A stretch of 64,000 nucleotides of DNA. It comes from CAVORB01 sp963698495. Lineage in GTDB: Bacteria; Pseudomonadota; Gammaproteobacteria; Chromatiales; Chromatiaceae. The notes below the pieces were generated by a model. That model searched no databases. It saw only the letters and a program-made list of their open reading frames with translations, and was not told the DNA's origin. The stretch spans positions 1 through 64,000 of the forward strand of contig CAVORB010000020.1 of NCBI GenBank assembly GCA_963698495.1, given 5' to 3'. Each line of letters opens with the position of its first letter. Within the stretch, counting starts at the first letter, position 1. The position numbers and the translations under genes were made by a program. This document shows, in pieces, positions 55,323 to 64,000 of the stretch.

Positions 55323-55816
55323 GCGCGCCCCCCTTCGTTAAACGCGATCCATTCCCGGACGAGCGCGACCAGCTCCTCCGCCGGGATCGCATCCACCGGC
55401 CGGTAGGGGGCCTCCGCCAATATCCGCCCGGGACCGTCCCGGAAGCGCCCGTTCCCGCCGTGCGCGTCGAGGAACGCCAGCCAGTCGGCGCCGGCAAGCC
55501 CCGCTATTTGCCGTCGAGGAAAACACGCCAGGGCGAAGCGGCGCAGCAGGCGCGAGATCCCTCGCGCGAAAGCCCCCGCGTCGCCGTCCGTCGCGAACCC
55601 CGCCTGAAGGTCGCGAAGCTCGCGCTGGGCGGCCCGCGCAGCGGCGCGGGCGCGGTAACGCACAAAGAGCCATCGGACCAGGATCGCCGCGAGGAGGACG
55701 ACCAGCAGCCCGAGCACCCACCAGCCGGGGGCGGGCGGCCACCAGGAGACGGGCTCCGGGAGATGCCAGCCACGCAAGTCGGCCAGCGGGTCCTGGGGCG
55801 GATTCGAGATCGTCAC
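55319..55816 (-). CDS. DUF4381 membrane protein of the Bat operon
   Basis: 165 residues. The N-terminal block DLRGWHLPEPVSWWPPAPGW is followed by one helix (WVLGLLVVLLAAILVRWLFV) and a cytoplasmic helical domain (LLRRFALACFPRRQIAGLAG, DWLAFLDAHGG). This is DUF4381, found between the DUF58 and BatA genes in MoxR operons. ATG 55816 overlaps the DUF58 stop (ATGA). Function unknown beyond membership of the complex. Confidence 0.82.
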   Translation of the reverse strand: MTISNPPQDPLADLRGWHLPEPVSWWPPAPGWWVLGLLVVLLAAILVRWLFVRYRARAAARAAQRELRDLQAGFATDGDAGAFARGISRLLRRFALACFPRRQIAGLAGADWLAFLDAHGGNGRFRDGPGRILAEAPYRPVDAIPAEELVALVREWIAFNEGGRA

Positions 55817-56766
55817 CTGCCGCTCCGGGTGTTGCCGCGCGGCCGCAGACCACGCGCGAGGGCCGCCCCGACCGGCTCGTCGGTCCGCAGGCCCAGCATG
55901 TGCGCCCGGTGCAGCCGCGCCAAACGCTCAAGCTGGTCGGTGTGCTCCGCGAAACGCCGCTGCCAGCCCACGCGCAGGGACGCGGCAGTGGTATCGAGCA
56001 TGCCCCGGCGACTGCCGTCCGTAACCGGATAGCGCCCAGGCGGTGGAGCCATCTCCTCCAGCGGATCGCGCACCTGAACCAGAACCAGCTCATTCCCGGC
56101 ACCCAGCTGAGCGAGCCAGGAGGCATTGCCCGAGTCGACGCCGACGAAGTCGCTCACCAGAAACACCAGGCTTCCCGGACGCACCAGGCGCACGAGCTGC
56201 GCCGCCGCCTGCTCCATCCCCTGGTGACCTGCGCGCCCGCCGTCGACCGGCGTCTGCGCGAGGGCCCGCAGCAGAGGCAGCAGTCCGCGGGTGCGGGCGG
56301 CTGGGCGCTGCTCGAAATGGCGCGTCTCGTCGAACACCAGACCGCCGACGCGATCGCTCCGATCGGCCGCCGCCCAGGCGAGAAGCGCGGCGGCACGTGC
56401 CGCCACCACCGACTTGAACGCTACCCGGGTGCCGAAGCGCATGGAGGGTCCGAGGTCGACCAGCAGCCACACGGGGCGCTCCCTTTCCTCGCGGAAGAGC
56501 TTGACATGGGGCGTTCCCGCGCGGGCGGTGACCCGCCAGTCCATGTTGCGGACGTCGTCTCCCGCCTGGTAGACCCGCGACTCGTCGAACTCCATGCCGC
56601 GACCGCGGAAGCGCGACAGGTGGCCACCGCTGCGGGTCGCCAGCACCTTGCCGCGCGGGGCGATGTCGAGCCGCCGCGCCTCCTCGCGCAAGGCGATGAG
56701 GGAGGCCAGGGTGACCGAAACACCATCTTCAATGGCGGGACCAACGGCAATGTTCATGGCAGGCAT
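55813..56766 (-). CDS. DUF58 protein of the MoxR operon
   Basis: 317 residues from ATG 56766, which has AAGGAG ten bases upstream. Conserved blocks of DUF58 are GGHLSRFRGRGMEFDESRVY, GDDVRNMDWRVTARAG and VKLFREERERPVWLLVDLGP, followed by a VWA-like fold without a full MIDAS (DLGPSM). It is soluble, with no membrane helix. In MoxR operons this protein is thought to be a client or partner of the MoxR ATPase. The gap to moxR is 34 bases. Confidence 0.85.
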   Translation of the reverse strand: MPAMNIAVGPAIEDGVSVTLASLIALREEARRLDIAPRGKVLATRSGGHLSRFRGRGMEFDESRVYQAGDDVRNMDWRVTARAGTPHVKLFREERERPVWLLVDLGPSMRFGTRVAFKSVVAARAAALLAWAAADRSDRVGGLVFDETRHFEQRPAARTRGLLPLLRALAQTPVDGGRAGHQGMEQAAAQLVRLVRPGSLVFLVSDFVGVDSGNASWLAQLGAGNELVLVQVRDPLEEMAPPPGRYPVTDGSRRGMLDTTAASLRVGWQRRFAEHTDQLERLARLHRAHMLGLRTDEPVGAALARGLRPRGNTRSGR

Positions 56767-56800
56767 CCGGCGTGCGCTCCTTGGGACCCGATGCCGCCTC

Positions 56801-57823
56801 CTAGGGGACCGGCACCAGGGCGAGCAACTCCGCGATGTACTGGTCGGCGGAGCGGCCCTCCGCCTCTGCCTCGTAGGACAGCAGGACCCGGTGGCGCAGC
56901 ACGTCCGGCGCGACCTCCTGGACATCCTCGGGAGAAACATAGTCCCGACCCGCGAGCCAGGCCCTGGCGCGGGCGCATCGGTCCAGCGCCAAGGTGGCGC
57001 GCGGGCTGGCGCCGAAGCGCAGCCAACCCGCAAGCGAATCCCCATATTGCACCGGATCGCGGGTGGCCATCACGAGGTGAACCAGGTAGTCCTCGACGTC
57101 CGGCGACATGAACAGATCCAGGATCGCGCGGCGGGCCGCAAGCACCGTGCGCTGGCTTACCCGATGCCCGCCCCCGTCCGCTTGCGTCGCCCGCGCCTCG
57201 TCCCGGTTGAGGGCAAGTATCGCCTTCTCGGTGGCGAGGTCCGGGTAATCCACACGCACGTGCATCAGGAAACGGTCGAGCTGGGCCTCGGGCAACGGGT
57301 ACGTGCCCTCCTGCTCGATCGGGTTCTGAGTCGCCATCACGAGGAACAGCTCCGGCAGCCGATAGGTCTCACGGCCAACGGTGACCTGCCGCTCGCCCAT
57401 GGCCTCCAGCAGGGCGGACTGCACCTTGGCCGGGGCGCGGTTGACCTCGTCGGCCAGCAGCAGGTTGTGGAAGACCGGTCCCTTGTCGAAGCGGAAGCTG
57501 CCGTCCTGGGGGCGGTAGATCTCGGTCCCGGTGAGGTCGGCAGGGAGCAGGTCGGGCGTGAACTGGATGCGGTGGAAGTCCCCCTCGAGCCCCGAGGCCA
57601 GGGCCTTGACCGCCTTGGTCTTGGCCAGGCCCGGGGCCCCCTCGACCAGCAGATGCCCGTCCGCCAGGAGGGCGATCAGCAGGCGCTCCACCAGGCCGCT
57701 TTGGCCCAGGATCTGCCTTTCCACGTGTCGGCGCAGACCAATGAGCTCCGCGCGCAAGCCGTCGAGATCCTCGGTCCCGGCAGGGGATGAGAGCGTCTGC
57801 GCCTGGTTCTCCGTATTAGCCAT
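56801..57823 (-). CDS. MoxR-family AAA+ ATPase
   Basis: 340 residues; the first gene of the operon. Walker A is EGAPGLAKTKAV (GxxGxxKT), Walker B and neighbour are NLLLADEVNRAPAKVQSALL, sensor 1 is LVMATQNPIEQEGTYPLPEA, and the arginine-finger region is LDRFLMHVRVDYP. The C-terminal lid contains SPRATLALDRCARARAWLAG. MoxR proteins act as chaperones that help assemble or activate metal-containing or VWA-domain complexes. AGAGAG precedes the ATG. Confidence 0.9.
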   Translation of the reverse strand: MANTENQAQTLSSPAGTEDLDGLRAELIGLRRHVERQILGQSGLVERLLIALLADGHLLVEGAPGLAKTKAVKALASGLEGDFHRIQFTPDLLPADLTGTEIYRPQDGSFRFDKGPVFHNLLLADEVNRAPAKVQSALLEAMGERQVTVGRETYRLPELFLVMATQNPIEQEGTYPLPEAQLDRFLMHVRVDYPDLATEKAILALNRDEARATQADGGGHRVSQRTVLAARRAILDLFMSPDVEDYLVHLVMATRDPVQYGDSLAGWLRFGASPRATLALDRCARARAWLAGRDYVSPEDVQEVAPDVLRHRVLLSYEAEAEGRSADQYIAELLALVPVP

Positions 57824-58230
57824 ATTTCTCTCTCGGTTTGAACAGCCTTCTATTTTGCCCGAAAGGCATCGCGATGCGCTGCCCTCGCTGGCCTGGCGGC
57901 AACCGGCCTCTCAGCACCCAGTAAACGGCAAGATGCAGACGGCCGGGCAATTTCCAGCCATTCCGTGGGGGAAGACAGGCCAATCGTCCCCGAGGTTCCC
58001 AGGCACGGATTACCAAAGGTTAAGGAAAAGCCGGCCGATGCAGGTCTGCCCGATGGAAACGCGCGCGCGGTGGCAGACTCGGCGCGAGTTCAGCGAGAAT
58101 GCGGGTGCCGCATCGCCCTGGTCCCACGGGACCGCCGATGCGAAAGCCTGGCGAGCGAAAGGCCCATCGCCACCAGGCGCGGTATGTCGCGGCCGATGCC
58201 AGGGGCCTCTCTGCCGGAGCTTGACCTTAG
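57824..58230. other. divergent intergenic region upstream of moxR
   Basis: About 400 bases between the moxR-type gene (minus) and an unknown gene (plus). Promoters for both must lie here, but none is clear by eye. Short open frames are not supported. No repeat is seen. Confidence 0.35.
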
Positions 58231-58755
58231 ATGGCTGAAAAGAAATTCCGCCTGCCCACGCCGCCGAGCGTCGGCGAGGCAATCGACCTGTACGGCTTTC
58301 TCTGCCCGATCCTGAAGATGCTTCCTTACGATGTCTACCTGCGGGTCGAGATCGAGGGCACGCCGGTGATCCTGGAGACGGAGAAACACTACTTCGACGA
58401 CCTGTACAACCTGTCGCCGAAGCACGGGCCAAGACCACTGGCCGAGACCGGCGCCGATTATCTGATGTCCCTCACCGGGTCGCGGAGCTACCCCATCGAC
58501 GCCGGCAGCGGCCAGAAGAACCGAAAACAGCTTCGGGACGCGGGGCTGTTGCGCAAGAAGGCCGTCAGCGCCTTCATGTCCCGGTACGCGAAGAGCGCCA
58601 TCCTGGGCAACGCGTTCGACAGCGACATCAAATGGGAATCCAGCGGCGACGGAACCGCGGTCCTGGTGCTGACCAGCAACAGCGAGGGCGACTTCAAGCG
58701 CCTGACCAGGCGTTTGACCCAGCAGTTCGCGATCACGGCGTCCCAAACGGACTGA
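58231..58755 (+). CDS. conserved-looking protein of unknown function
   Basis: 174 residues from ATG 58231; GGAG lies ten bases upstream. There is no signal peptide or membrane helix, so it is probably cytosolic. Features are VGEAIDLYGFLCPILKMLPY near the start, a strand-rich part (VYLRVEIEGTPVILETEKHY), a basic helical middle (KNRKQLRDAGLLRKKAVSAF) and a beta-rich end (TAVLVLTSNSEGDFKRL). I do not recognise the family. It faces the unknown gene at 58846-59778. Confidence 0.55.
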   Translation: MAEKKFRLPTPPSVGEAIDLYGFLCPILKMLPYDVYLRVEIEGTPVILETEKHYFDDLYNLSPKHGPRPLAETGADYLMSLTGSRSYPIDAGSGQKNRKQLRDAGLLRKKAVSAFMSRYAKSAILGNAFDSDIKWESSGDGTAVLVLTSNSEGDFKRLTRRLTQQFAITASQTD

Positions 58756-58793
58756 CCGCGACAACCGGACGCGTCGTCTGGACCGTCGGCGAT

Positions 58794-58812
58794 ATCCCGA
58801 TGCGAACGGGAT
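58794..58812. terminator. small hairpin between convergent genes
   Basis: ATCCCG pairs with CGGGAT over a seven-base loop in the 90-base gap between two convergent unknown genes. There is no T run, so this is weak evidence for termination. Confidence 0.25.
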
Positions 58813-58845
58813 CACCCCGCCGGCGGGCGCGGGGACGGCAAACTG

Positions 58846-59778
58846 CTATCCAAGCGTGGCGATCTCCTCCGCCGCCGCTCTAGGCTGCAGGCCATAGCTC
58901 GGCAGCACGCGCGAAATCAGCTTCGGCCGCGGCTCCAGCGCCTCAAGGGCATAAAGCCGAGCGGCGAATCGAGCACCGATCTCTCTCACCGGCAGGGGCC
59001 GAACGACCTCGCCCGGCGAGGAGCACTGGCGGCGGCCTCGTCTATGCCCAACATCGCCTGCCACGTCGGTTACAAGCTCCGCATTCATCCCCTCGACCAG
59101 AAGATCTAGCGCACAGACGCAGGCACCGTAGACGGCAGACGCCCCGAGACCTCGTTCCGCCAGCCCCTCCAACCAGGAGAGCCAGAACTCGAAGGCGGCC
59201 AGATTCGGGGGGCCGACGCGGCACCGGGCGGCGGTATTCACCACCGTATCCGACAGGTACCACCTGACTCCGTCCAGCAGTCGATGCACGCGCCGGTCAC
59301 CGAGGGACACCAGGGCTCCGAGCACGGCCCCGGGGTTCTCCGGCGTCCCCTGAGCGACCAGCGCGACGATCTCTTCCGGCGACGCCGGCTCATCGTCAGC
59401 CGCCTGACGACCGAGCAATAGCATGTCGGCGGTTGCGCTCGACACGATGGCCGTTTCCCGCTCGAACAACACGAAAGGTTTGAGCGCGGCGGCGCGAAGA
59501 AGTCCTGTCTCCACCTCGTGCCTGATCGACAGATACATCTCGAACCGATCCGCGGTGTCACTCGTCTCCGCCGCCCAGCGGTAGAGAGGCCGCAACAGGG
59601 ACAGCCGGGACTCGTCGCCCGAGCGGCCATAGGCGGACAGCCCACGGCTCAGCAGCCGCAAAAGCTCGTCCGCGGGCAGTGACGCCCACTGTTCGCTGTC
59701 GCGCAGCTCCGCTGCCACGGATTCGCCGATGGCGCGCGAGCCGATGTTGCTTGTCCCGCCGATAGGGTACGTCCACAT
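58846..59778 (-). CDS. protein of unknown function, helix-rich
   Basis: 310 residues from ATG 59778, fixed by GGGAGG eight bases upstream; the open frame extends further but without support. The start MWTYPIGGTSNIGSRAIGES is followed by Ala/Leu-rich amphipathic helices (ASLPADELLRLLSRGLSAYG, RFEMYLSIRHEVETGLL, AAFEFWLSWLEGLAERG). There is no signal peptide and no known catalytic motif. The helical periodicity suggests a repeat-type scaffold, but no repeat family is recognised. Confidence 0.5.
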   Translation of the reverse strand: MWTYPIGGTSNIGSRAIGESVAAELRDSEQWASLPADELLRLLSRGLSAYGRSGDESRLSLLRPLYRWAAETSDTADRFEMYLSIRHEVETGLLRAAALKPFVLFERETAIVSSATADMLLLGRQAADDEPASPEEIVALVAQGTPENPGAVLGALVSLGDRRVHRLLDGVRWYLSDTVVNTAARCRVGPPNLAAFEFWLSWLEGLAERGLGASAVYGACVCALDLLVEGMNAELVTDVAGDVGHRRGRRQCSSPGEVVRPLPVREIGARFAARLYALEALEPRPKLISRVLPSYGLQPRAAAEEIATLG

Positions 59779-60041
59779 GTCGCCGCCTCCCCAGATGGTC
59801 AAACTGCCGGGGGTCTCGCATTGAGCCCTCGGGTATGGCGCCAGTAGTCTAGGGATCCGCCTGTGCAGTTCTTGACCTGGCGCGACAACCTGTTGATCGG
59901 CGGCGACAGATTCGGCGGCGCCGGTACGCGACTCGGGGAAACTGCCCGCATGCGACGAGTTGTCGCGGTACGCTTCGATGCCTGATCGGTGTTTTCGGTT
60001 CAGAGTGTGACGCGGGTCAATTTTCTGACGCCCCACGCGCA

Positions 60042-60254
60042 CTAGATTCGGATTGCAAATCTTCGGAAGCGCCAGCGGCCGGCGACTTCGCCCGACGGAA
60101 TAACCACTACCCAGCCGCCAGGGACCCACATCACGTCGAATGAACCATGATCGCCAACCGCCGTCGCCGTAAACCCGACCTCTTCCGCGCGCTGCTCGTA
60201 GCCGTCTGCGTCGGCGTATCGGTTTCTGTTAGCTACCAGATCTCGGTCCATCAT
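60042..60254 (-). CDS. possible small protein of about 70 residues
   Basis: From the double ATG at 60254 a frame reads MMDRDLVANRNRYADADGYE and VGFTATAVGDHGSFDVMWVP, then GGWVVVIPSGEVAGRWRF. GAGG lies about nine bases upstream. Its composition is protein-like and unlike a random GC-rich frame, but there is no recognisable family. It could equally be the 3' end of a degraded gene. Confidence 0.3.
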   Translation of the reverse strand: MMDRDLVANRNRYADADGYEQRAEEVGFTATAVGDHGSFDVMWVPGGWVVVIPSGEVAGRWRFRRFAIRI

Positions 60255-60559
60255 GTCGGGTCGGCCTCGAACGCCACCATCGCCCAAGCTCGCGACCGCT
60301 GATACGGGCCATCCGCACCCGACGCCGGTCGCCGCCGACCCTCGATCGACGCCTGGCTTCGTCTCCGTTCTCAGCACCCTCTTGATTCCCGTTTCCTCCC
60401 GGCGCTTTGCTAAGCTTGGCGCATGCCCGACAACGCCCCGGGACTCCGGTCGTTGGCTCACCGGCTCCGGCGTCGGCCGGCCTTCTCTGTCGACAGTGCC
60501 CACGCGGGGTTCGCGTGTCGCGGACGTGAAACAATGAGCGGCGCACCTGGCTTCGGGTT
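60255..60559. other. intergenic stretch upstream of the MltD-like gene
   Basis: 305 bases with no supported gene, RNA or repeat. It presumably carries the promoter of the lytic transglycosylase gene. Confidence 0.35.
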
Positions 60560-62674
60560 ATGCAGATCTATCGGCTGATCATTCCCTTGCTCGCTTCACT
60601 CGCGGGAATCTTTGCCGGCGGGGTGCGAGCAGAGCAGACGGCGGAGCCCCTCTTCCCCATGCCGGAGGCCCTGGCCCCCGCTGTCGCCTTCTGGACTCGC
60701 ATCTACACCGAGGTCGACTCCGCGAGCGGCTTTATTCACGACAGTCGCCGCCTGGACGTGGTCTACGCGACCCTGTACCTGAATCCCGCCGCCCCTCCCG
60801 ACGCACAAGACAGAGTCATCGAGAAGGCTTTCCGCGACTACCGAGAGGCACTGATCCTGCTCGCATCCGGGCAACGCCACGGCCTGTCGCCGATCGAGCA
60901 GCGCGCGCTCCGTGCGTGGGGAGAAGGGGTTTCCGCCGATGAGCTCACGGCGGCAGCGGAGAATCTGCGTTTTCAGCGCGGGCAGGCAGACCGATTTCAG
61001 CAGGGACTGGCCAGATCGAGCCGATGGAAAGCGAAGATCGAGTCGATTCTCGAGCGGATCGGGGTGCCGCGCGAGCTCGCGGCGCTTCCCCACGTCGAGT
61101 CATCCTACAATCCGAACGCGGTTTCCAAGGCAGGGGCCGCGGGCCTGTGGCAGTTGATGCCAGCCACGGCGCGCCGCTACTTGCGCGTCGACGAAACAGC
61201 GGACGAGCGCTTCGACATCGTCAAGTCGTCGGAGGCGGCGGCGCATCTCCTGCGCCAGGACTACTCGGTCCTCAAGAGCTGGCCGCTTGCCGTCACCGCA
61301 TACAATCACGGGCTTTCGGGTGTCAGGCGAGCCGTGCGCGAGACCGGCACCTCGGACCTGGGCGACATCGCGGCGCGTTACGAGACCGAGCGGTTCCGTT
61401 TCGCATCGAGAAACTTCTACGCCTCGTTCCTCGCCGCCCTGGAGGTCGCCAGTCACCCCGGTCGGTACTTCCGCGAGCGCCAGCGTGACGCGCACGACCA
61501 TCTCACCGTCGTCACGCCGGCCTATCTTCCGGCCGATGTGATCGTCGAGGGCTTCAGCATCGAGAAGGAACGCCTGCGCGCGCTGAACCCGTCGCTGCAC
61601 CATGCCGTATGGAACGGTGGCCGGTTCATCCCCGAGGGTTACGCTCTGAGGATACCCGCCAGCTTCGCCGCTCCCTGGGCCGAGCACCGGATGGCCCAGT
61701 TGGCCAGGCATTTCGGTTTCGCCGCACAGAAGCCCAGCCCCTACTACGACGTCCGCCTCGGCGATTCCCTGTCGCAGATCGCGCTGCAGTTCGAGACCGA
61801 CGTGCCGAGCCTGCTGGCCATGAACGGGCTCGGCAGCGCGGACGAGATCCATGCCGGACAGATCCTGCGCGTGCCGATGGGACCGGGTCCGGAACCCCTG
61901 GGCACGGGCTCCGCCGCGATATGGGCCATCGAGCGTGCGGAAGGAGCTGGTGACGGCGGCGCCTCGATCACGCTGGATCTCAGCCGCCTGATCGCGTCGC
62001 TGGCGGACCGGGAGGGGGATGCGGAGAACGCGTTCGGCGGACAAGCGCTACAGGCAGAACCGATGTCCGGTGCATGCCGAGCGGCGGAACGGCCGGAACC
62101 CGAGGACTTGACCGGTTTCTCGCTCGCGGACCTGCCGCCGGACCTGGCCGCCGACCCGTTCGACTACGGCATAGCCCGCGATGGAACGATCGAGATCCAG
62201 ATCGCCGAGACGCTCGGACACTACGCGCAGTGGCTGCAACTATCGTCGGAGCGCCTCAGGAAGCTCAACGAGCTGGGGGACGATGCCTCCCTGATCGTCG
62301 GTCGCCGGCTCAAGCTGGACCTGTCCAATACCACCACAGGCGATTTCGAGGCACGGAGGACCGCCTACCACGCGGCGCGGCAGCTGCGGTATTTTCGCCG
62401 CCATCGCATTACCGGGGTCCTCGAGCACGCGGTCGCCCCCGGGGACAACCTCTGGCTCCTGGCGGTCGAACAGTACCGGATTCCGCTTTGGCTGCTGCGT
62501 CAGTACAACCCGGATGTCAACGTCGACACGATTCTTCCGCTGGGGGGCACCATCTTCGTGCCATTCGTGGAGGCGGCACCGGCGCGGCCAGACTGCGCCT
62601 TCGCGGAACTGGACACGGACACGAAGGACAAGGCCCTCGGGGCATCCGCTCAATCACTCCCGCTGCGACAGTAG
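60560..62674 (+). CDS. MltD-like membrane-bound lytic transglycosylase with LysM motifs
   Basis: 704 residues. The signal peptide is IIPLLASLAGIFAGGVRA; there is no lipobox Cys, unlike E. coli MltD. The SLT domain carries the catalytic Glu near residue 180 in LPHVESSYNPNAVSKAGAAG, followed by LWQLMPATARRYL and AVTAYNHGLSGVRRA. Two or three LysM-type peptidoglycan-binding segments follow (YYDVRLGDSLSQIALQFETD; IAETLGHYAQWLQLSSERLR; HAVAPGDNLWLLAVEQYRIP). It cleaves glycan strands to 1,6-anhydro products during wall remodelling. The length is larger than usual for MltD (about 450), owing to the extra C-terminal LysM regions. Confidence 0.85.
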   Translation: MQIYRLIIPLLASLAGIFAGGVRAEQTAEPLFPMPEALAPAVAFWTRIYTEVDSASGFIHDSRRLDVVYATLYLNPAAPPDAQDRVIEKAFRDYREALILLASGQRHGLSPIEQRALRAWGEGVSADELTAAAENLRFQRGQADRFQQGLARSSRWKAKIESILERIGVPRELAALPHVESSYNPNAVSKAGAAGLWQLMPATARRYLRVDETADERFDIVKSSEAAAHLLRQDYSVLKSWPLAVTAYNHGLSGVRRAVRETGTSDLGDIAARYETERFRFASRNFYASFLAALEVASHPGRYFRERQRDAHDHLTVVTPAYLPADVIVEGFSIEKERLRALNPSLHHAVWNGGRFIPEGYALRIPASFAAPWAEHRMAQLARHFGFAAQKPSPYYDVRLGDSLSQIALQFETDVPSLLAMNGLGSADEIHAGQILRVPMGPGPEPLGTGSAAIWAIERAEGAGDGGASITLDLSRLIASLADREGDAENAFGGQALQAEPMSGACRAAERPEPEDLTGFSLADLPPDLAADPFDYGIARDGTIEIQIAETLGHYAQWLQLSSERLRKLNELGDDASLIVGRRLKLDLSNTTTGDFEARRTAYHAARQLRYFRRHRITGVLEHAVAPGDNLWLLAVEQYRIPLWLLRQYNPDVNVDTILPLGGTIFVPFVEAAPARPDCAFAELDTDTKDKALGASAQSLPLRQ

Positions 62675-62709
62675 CGCAAGAAGCCCGAAGCAACGCGCCG
62701 AAAAGCGCG

Positions 62710-64000
62710 CTATTGGCCACGCCGACCGGGCACCTGAGCTTTTTCCTGCAACCAGGCCGTCATGGAGCCGTAGGTGGTCGGCTTCAGATACCTGAACCCC
62801 TGCGCCTGATGGCAACCCGCCTCCAGCAGGAACTGCTCCTGGGTGGCCGTCTCAACACCTTCGGCGACGACCTCGAGCCGCAGCCGGTTCCCGAGCGCGA
62901 TGATGGCGCGCGTAATCGTCAGGCTATTGAGGTCGTCCGGAATGTCATGCACGAAGGAGCGGTCGATCTTCAGCCTGTGTATGGGGAGCCGCTTCAGGTA
63001 GCTCAGCGAGGAATAGCCCGTGCCGAAATCGTCGATCGCCAGCGTCACGCCCAGGGAACGCAACGCCTCGAGCTCGCTGATCCCGCGCTCCGCCTCCCGC
63101 ATCAGAAAGTCCTCGTTGACCTCGAGCTCGAGCAGCCCGGCGGGCAATGAGGTTTCGTCGAGTATCTCCTCGACCCTGGCGGCGAAACCGTGCCACTGGA
63201 GCTGGGCACCCGCCACGTTGACGCACACGCGGCCGAAGTCCAATCCCTCCAGCTGCCAGAGCCGGGCGTGCTGGCAGGCGGTCCGCAACACCCATTCCCC
63301 CAGCTTGCGAATGAGACCGCACTCCTCCGCCACGCGAACGAACTTCTCCGGTGGGACCGGCCCCAGCTCCGGGTGCCGCCAGCGCACGAGCGCCTCGACA
63401 CCCGTGACGCGGCCGAAGCGCAGGTCGATCTGCGGCTGGTAGAAGACACGCAGCTCGTGATTATCCTGGGCGGTTCGCAACCGCGTTTCCAGCACCGCCC
63501 GATCGTAGGCGTCGCTGGTCAGCGCCCGCGTGTAGAGCTGGTAGTTGTTGCGGCCCTCGTCCTTGGCGCGGTACATGGCCGCGTCGGCGTTGCGCAACAG
63601 CTCGGGTCCCGAGTCTCCATCCCGCGGGTAGATGCTGACCCCTATGCTCAAGGTGACGTGCACCTCCCGATGCTCGACCTCGAACGACTGCCCAAAGGCG
63701 TGCAACAGCTTATCCGCCACCACGCGCGCGTCGTTCTCTGACCGGAGCCCTTCGACGAGTATCGCAAACTCGTCGCCGCCGATCCGCGCCACCGTGTCCT
63801 CGAGGCGCACGCACAGCGCGAGCCGCTCCCCAACGGCCCGAAGCAGCTTGTCCCCCGCCGTATGCCCGAAAGAGTCATTGATCCTCTTGAAGCGGTCCAG
63901 ATCGATGAAGATCACGGCAAACAGGGTCTGGGTTCGCGACGCGTGCCGGATACCGTGCTCGAGGCGGGCATTGAGCAACAGCCGGTTCGGCAGATCCGTG
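62710..64000 (-). CDS. GGDEF-EAL protein (N-terminus beyond window)
   Basis: 430 residues seen; the frame continues past base 64000 (…TDLPNRLLLNARLEHG), so the gene is partial. The GGDEF domain has an intact active site (ARIGGDEFAILVEG) and the DxD region FIDLDRFKRINDSFGH. The EAL domain has GVEALVRWRHP, ELEVNEDFLM, AIDDFGTGYSSLSYLKRLP and VVAEGVETATQEQFL. ELEVNE keeps the catalytic Glu. It can therefore both make and break cyclic di-GMP in principle. Any sensory domain lies outside the window. Confidence 0.9.
   Translation of the reverse strand, partial: TDLPNRLLLNARLEHGIRHASRTQTLFAVIFIDLDRFKRINDSFGHTAGDKLLRAVGERLALCVRLEDTVARIGGDEFAILVEGLRSENDARVVADKLLHAFGQSFEVEHREVHVTLSIGVSIYPRDGDSGPELLRNADAAMYRAKDEGRNNYQLYTRALTSDAYDRAVLETRLRTAQDNHELRVFYQPQIDLRFGRVTGVEALVRWRHPELGPVPPEKFVRVAEECGLIRKLGEWVLRTACQHARLWQLEGLDFGRVCVNVAGAQLQWHGFAARVEEILDETSLPAGLLELEVNEDFLMREAERGISELEALRSLGVTLAIDDFGTGYSSLSYLKRLPIHRLKIDRSFVHDIPDDLNSLTITRAIIALGNRLRLEVVAEGVETATQEQFLLEAGCHQAQGFRYLKPTTYGSMTAWLQEKAQVPGRRGQ

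Overview
This 64 kb window is GC-rich chromosomal DNA of a free-living gammaproteobacterium. The best guess is a Chromatiales-like, purple sulfur or sulfur-oxidising type. That rests on long Pst permeases, a large periplasmic multiheme cytochrome c, a perfect FNR/Anr-type site, MltD-type and MoxR/Bat genes, and high-GC codon use; the genus cannot be read from the sequence. I see no rRNA, tRNA, CRISPR array or replication origin.

Layout. 0.1-3.8 kb: an IS4-family transposase gene split by a 2.43 kb serine-recombinase element, followed by a lower-GC, frameshifted methyltransferase gene (4.0-4.7 kb). 4.8-13.2 kb: an exported thioredoxin/YyaL-like protein, SelO, an orphan protein with an internal repeat, an exported Hsp20-like protein, an NTF2-like protein, MtaB, an exported unknown and a Mut7-C protein. 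13.2-19.7 kb: exonuclease III and the phosphate operon pstS-pstC-pstA-pstB-phoU (minus strand). 19.8-27.8 kb: a small exported protein, a SulP transporter, a membrane protein, an L,D-transpeptidase lipoprotein, a thioesterase, a sterol-desaturase-family protein, an exported unknown and a TPR protein. 27.9-34.3 kb: a twelve-heme periplasmic cytochrome c, divergent from a giant MalT-like/BTAD regulator; the 664 bp between them hold an FNR-type site and a second perfect palindrome. 34.5-45.1 kb: a lipoamide-dehydrogenase-like flavoprotein, the DUF2868/DUF3482 GTPase pair, an RND pump with its adaptor, and a PilZ protein. 45.4-50.4 kb: a sensor kinase/NtrC-type regulator pair and a lipoprotein. 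50.4-57.8 kb: the MoxR-DUF58-DUF4381-BatA-BatB/C-BatD operon. 57.8-64 kb: unknown proteins, an MltD-like lytic transglycosylase and a GGDEF-EAL protein cut by the window edge.

How the genes fit together. Cell-envelope upkeep (Ldt, MltD, RND pump, Bat complex), phosphate uptake with PhoU control, anaerobic electron transfer (multiheme cytochrome) and signalling (PilZ, GGDEF-EAL, two-component pair) dominate. Many conserved genes carry single-base frameshifts, mostly one extra base, at places where removing or adding one base restores the family sequence. This looks more like indel errors in the assembly than mass gene decay, so most broken genes are annotated as full-length CDS with a frameshift note.
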